DNA from: Immundisolibacter sp.
Lineage (GTDB): Bacteria; Pseudomonadota; Gammaproteobacteria; Immundisolibacterales; Immundisolibacteraceae
Direction of reading: 5' to 3'
Assembly: GCF_041601295.1 (NCBI RefSeq)
Contig: NZ_JBFIII010000031.1
Span: forward strand, 1 to 29,661
Length of the DNA stretch: 29,661 nucleotides
In this document: piece after piece, positions 29,231 through 29,661 of the stretch
Layout of the letters: each line of letters begins with the position of its first letter
Position numbering within the stretch: the first letter of the stretch is position 1
Notes under the pieces: generated by a model
Told to the model about the DNA's origin: nothing
What the model saw: only the letters and a program-made list of their open reading frames with translations
Databases searched by the model: none
Program-made: the position numbers and the translations under genes

Positions 29231-29661
29231 ATGGAAAAGACGCGACTGGTGGTCATCGGCAATGGCATGGTCGGCCAGCATCTGGTCGACACGCTGGCCG
29301 AGACAGCCCCCAAGCAATTCGAGCTCACCGTGTGTGGCGAGGAAACGCGCCCGGCCTACGACCGCGTGCACCTGAGCGAGTACTTCGGCGAGAAGACCGC
29401 GGATGAACTGGCCCTGACCACGCCGGATTTCTACGCCGGGCATGGTTTCAGCCTGCGCACGGCCACGCCCGTCACCGCCATCGACCGCGCCGCGCGCATC
29501 GTGCAGACCGCATCTGGCGAGGAACTGCCCTACGACAAGCTGGTGATCGCCAGTGGCTCGTTTCCGTTCGTGCCGCCGGTGCCGGGGCGCGAGCGCCCGG
29601 GCTGCTTCGTGTACCGCACGCTGGACGATCTGGATGCGATCCGTGACTCGGCGCAGGGCGC
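29231..29661 (+). CDS. nirB: Nitrite reductase (NADH) large subunit, 5' part
   Basis: The first 143 codons of a NirB/NasB-type assimilatory nitrite reductase, running off the right edge. The FAD-binding motif is LVVIGNGMVGQHLVDTLAE. Then come the family blocks ELTVCGEETRPAYDRVHLSEYF, TPDFYAGHGFSLRTATPVTAID and LPYDKLVIASGSFPFVPPVPG. The full enzyme (about 800 residues or more, siroheme and Fe-S) would reduce nitrite to ammonium, which glutamine synthetase and GltBD turn into glutamate. I choose the ATG at 29231, although AAGG is only 2 nt away; the frame is open upstream to an ATG at 29138 that would add 31 non-conserved residues. Its position after nasTS and the ANTAR leader makes it the regulated gene. 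A nirD and nitrate reductase or transporter genes may follow outside the window. Confidence 0.88.
   Translation, partial: MEKTRLVVIGNGMVGQHLVDTLAETAPKQFELTVCGEETRPAYDRVHLSEYFGEKTADELALTTPDFYAGHGFSLRTATPVTAIDRAARIVQTASGEELPYDKLVIASGSFPFVPPVPGRERPGCFVYRTLDDLDAIRDSAQG

Overview
The window is GC-rich bacterial chromosome (roughly two thirds G+C by eye) that reads as a gammaproteobacterium. The evidence is gene content and order: gltB-gltD-hemE-priA in tandem, dsbB, an Fe-type sodB, a full-length leuA, a MacAB pump with its own outer-membrane lipoprotein, and a NasT/NasS-controlled nirB. The genus cannot be fixed from the sequence. No rRNA, tRNA, CRISPR array, phage gene or transposase was seen.

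Layout. (1) 1-6460, all on the minus strand: an apparent catabolic operon read leftwards as SDR dehydrogenase, 2-oxoacid dehydrogenase E1alpha, E1beta and E2, a DAACS-type symporter, then a second SDR. There is no E3 gene. Its logic is probably uptake of a small organic acid or ketone, redox steps by the SDRs, and oxidative cleavage to an acyl-CoA; the substrate is unknown. Two look-alike hairpins lie between the first two genes. (2) 6574-8415, minus: leuA with a long leader holding a Leu-rich mini-ORF and a hairpin, which looks like a leader-peptide control region. (3) 8445-10843, plus: an MtaD/TrzA-like amidohydrolase and nagZ; nagZ is cut by an in-frame TAG about 50 codons before its natural end. 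(4) 11119-15561, minus: macA-macB-outer-membrane lipoprotein, a complete tripartite efflux system with a 16-bp palindrome at its probable promoter. (5) 15673-16832, minus: dsbB and sodB. (6) 17333-26645, plus: gltB-gltD-hemE-priA. (7) 26967-29661, plus: a near-consensus sigma-54 promoter, nasT (ANTAR regulator), nasS (nitrate/nitrite sensor), then a leader RNA with two hexaloop hairpins, and the start of nirB running off the right edge.

The most interesting items are these. First, the NasST module with a textbook dual-hexaloop ANTAR target in the nirB leader (28927-28971): when nitrate or nitrite releases NasT from NasS, NasT should bind these hairpins and let transcription enter nirB. Second, two copies of a transposase-less 151/152-bp element (10968-11118 and 26784-26935), each flanked by its own 4-bp duplication (CTAG, TTAG) as expected of IS5-type mobilisation. 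Their internal hairpins are conserved with at least one compensatory base-pair change. Third, the probable leuA leader peptide. Fourth, the amber-interrupted nagZ.

All coordinates and pairings were worked out by hand. Functional names rest on recognisable family motifs; no database search was possible.
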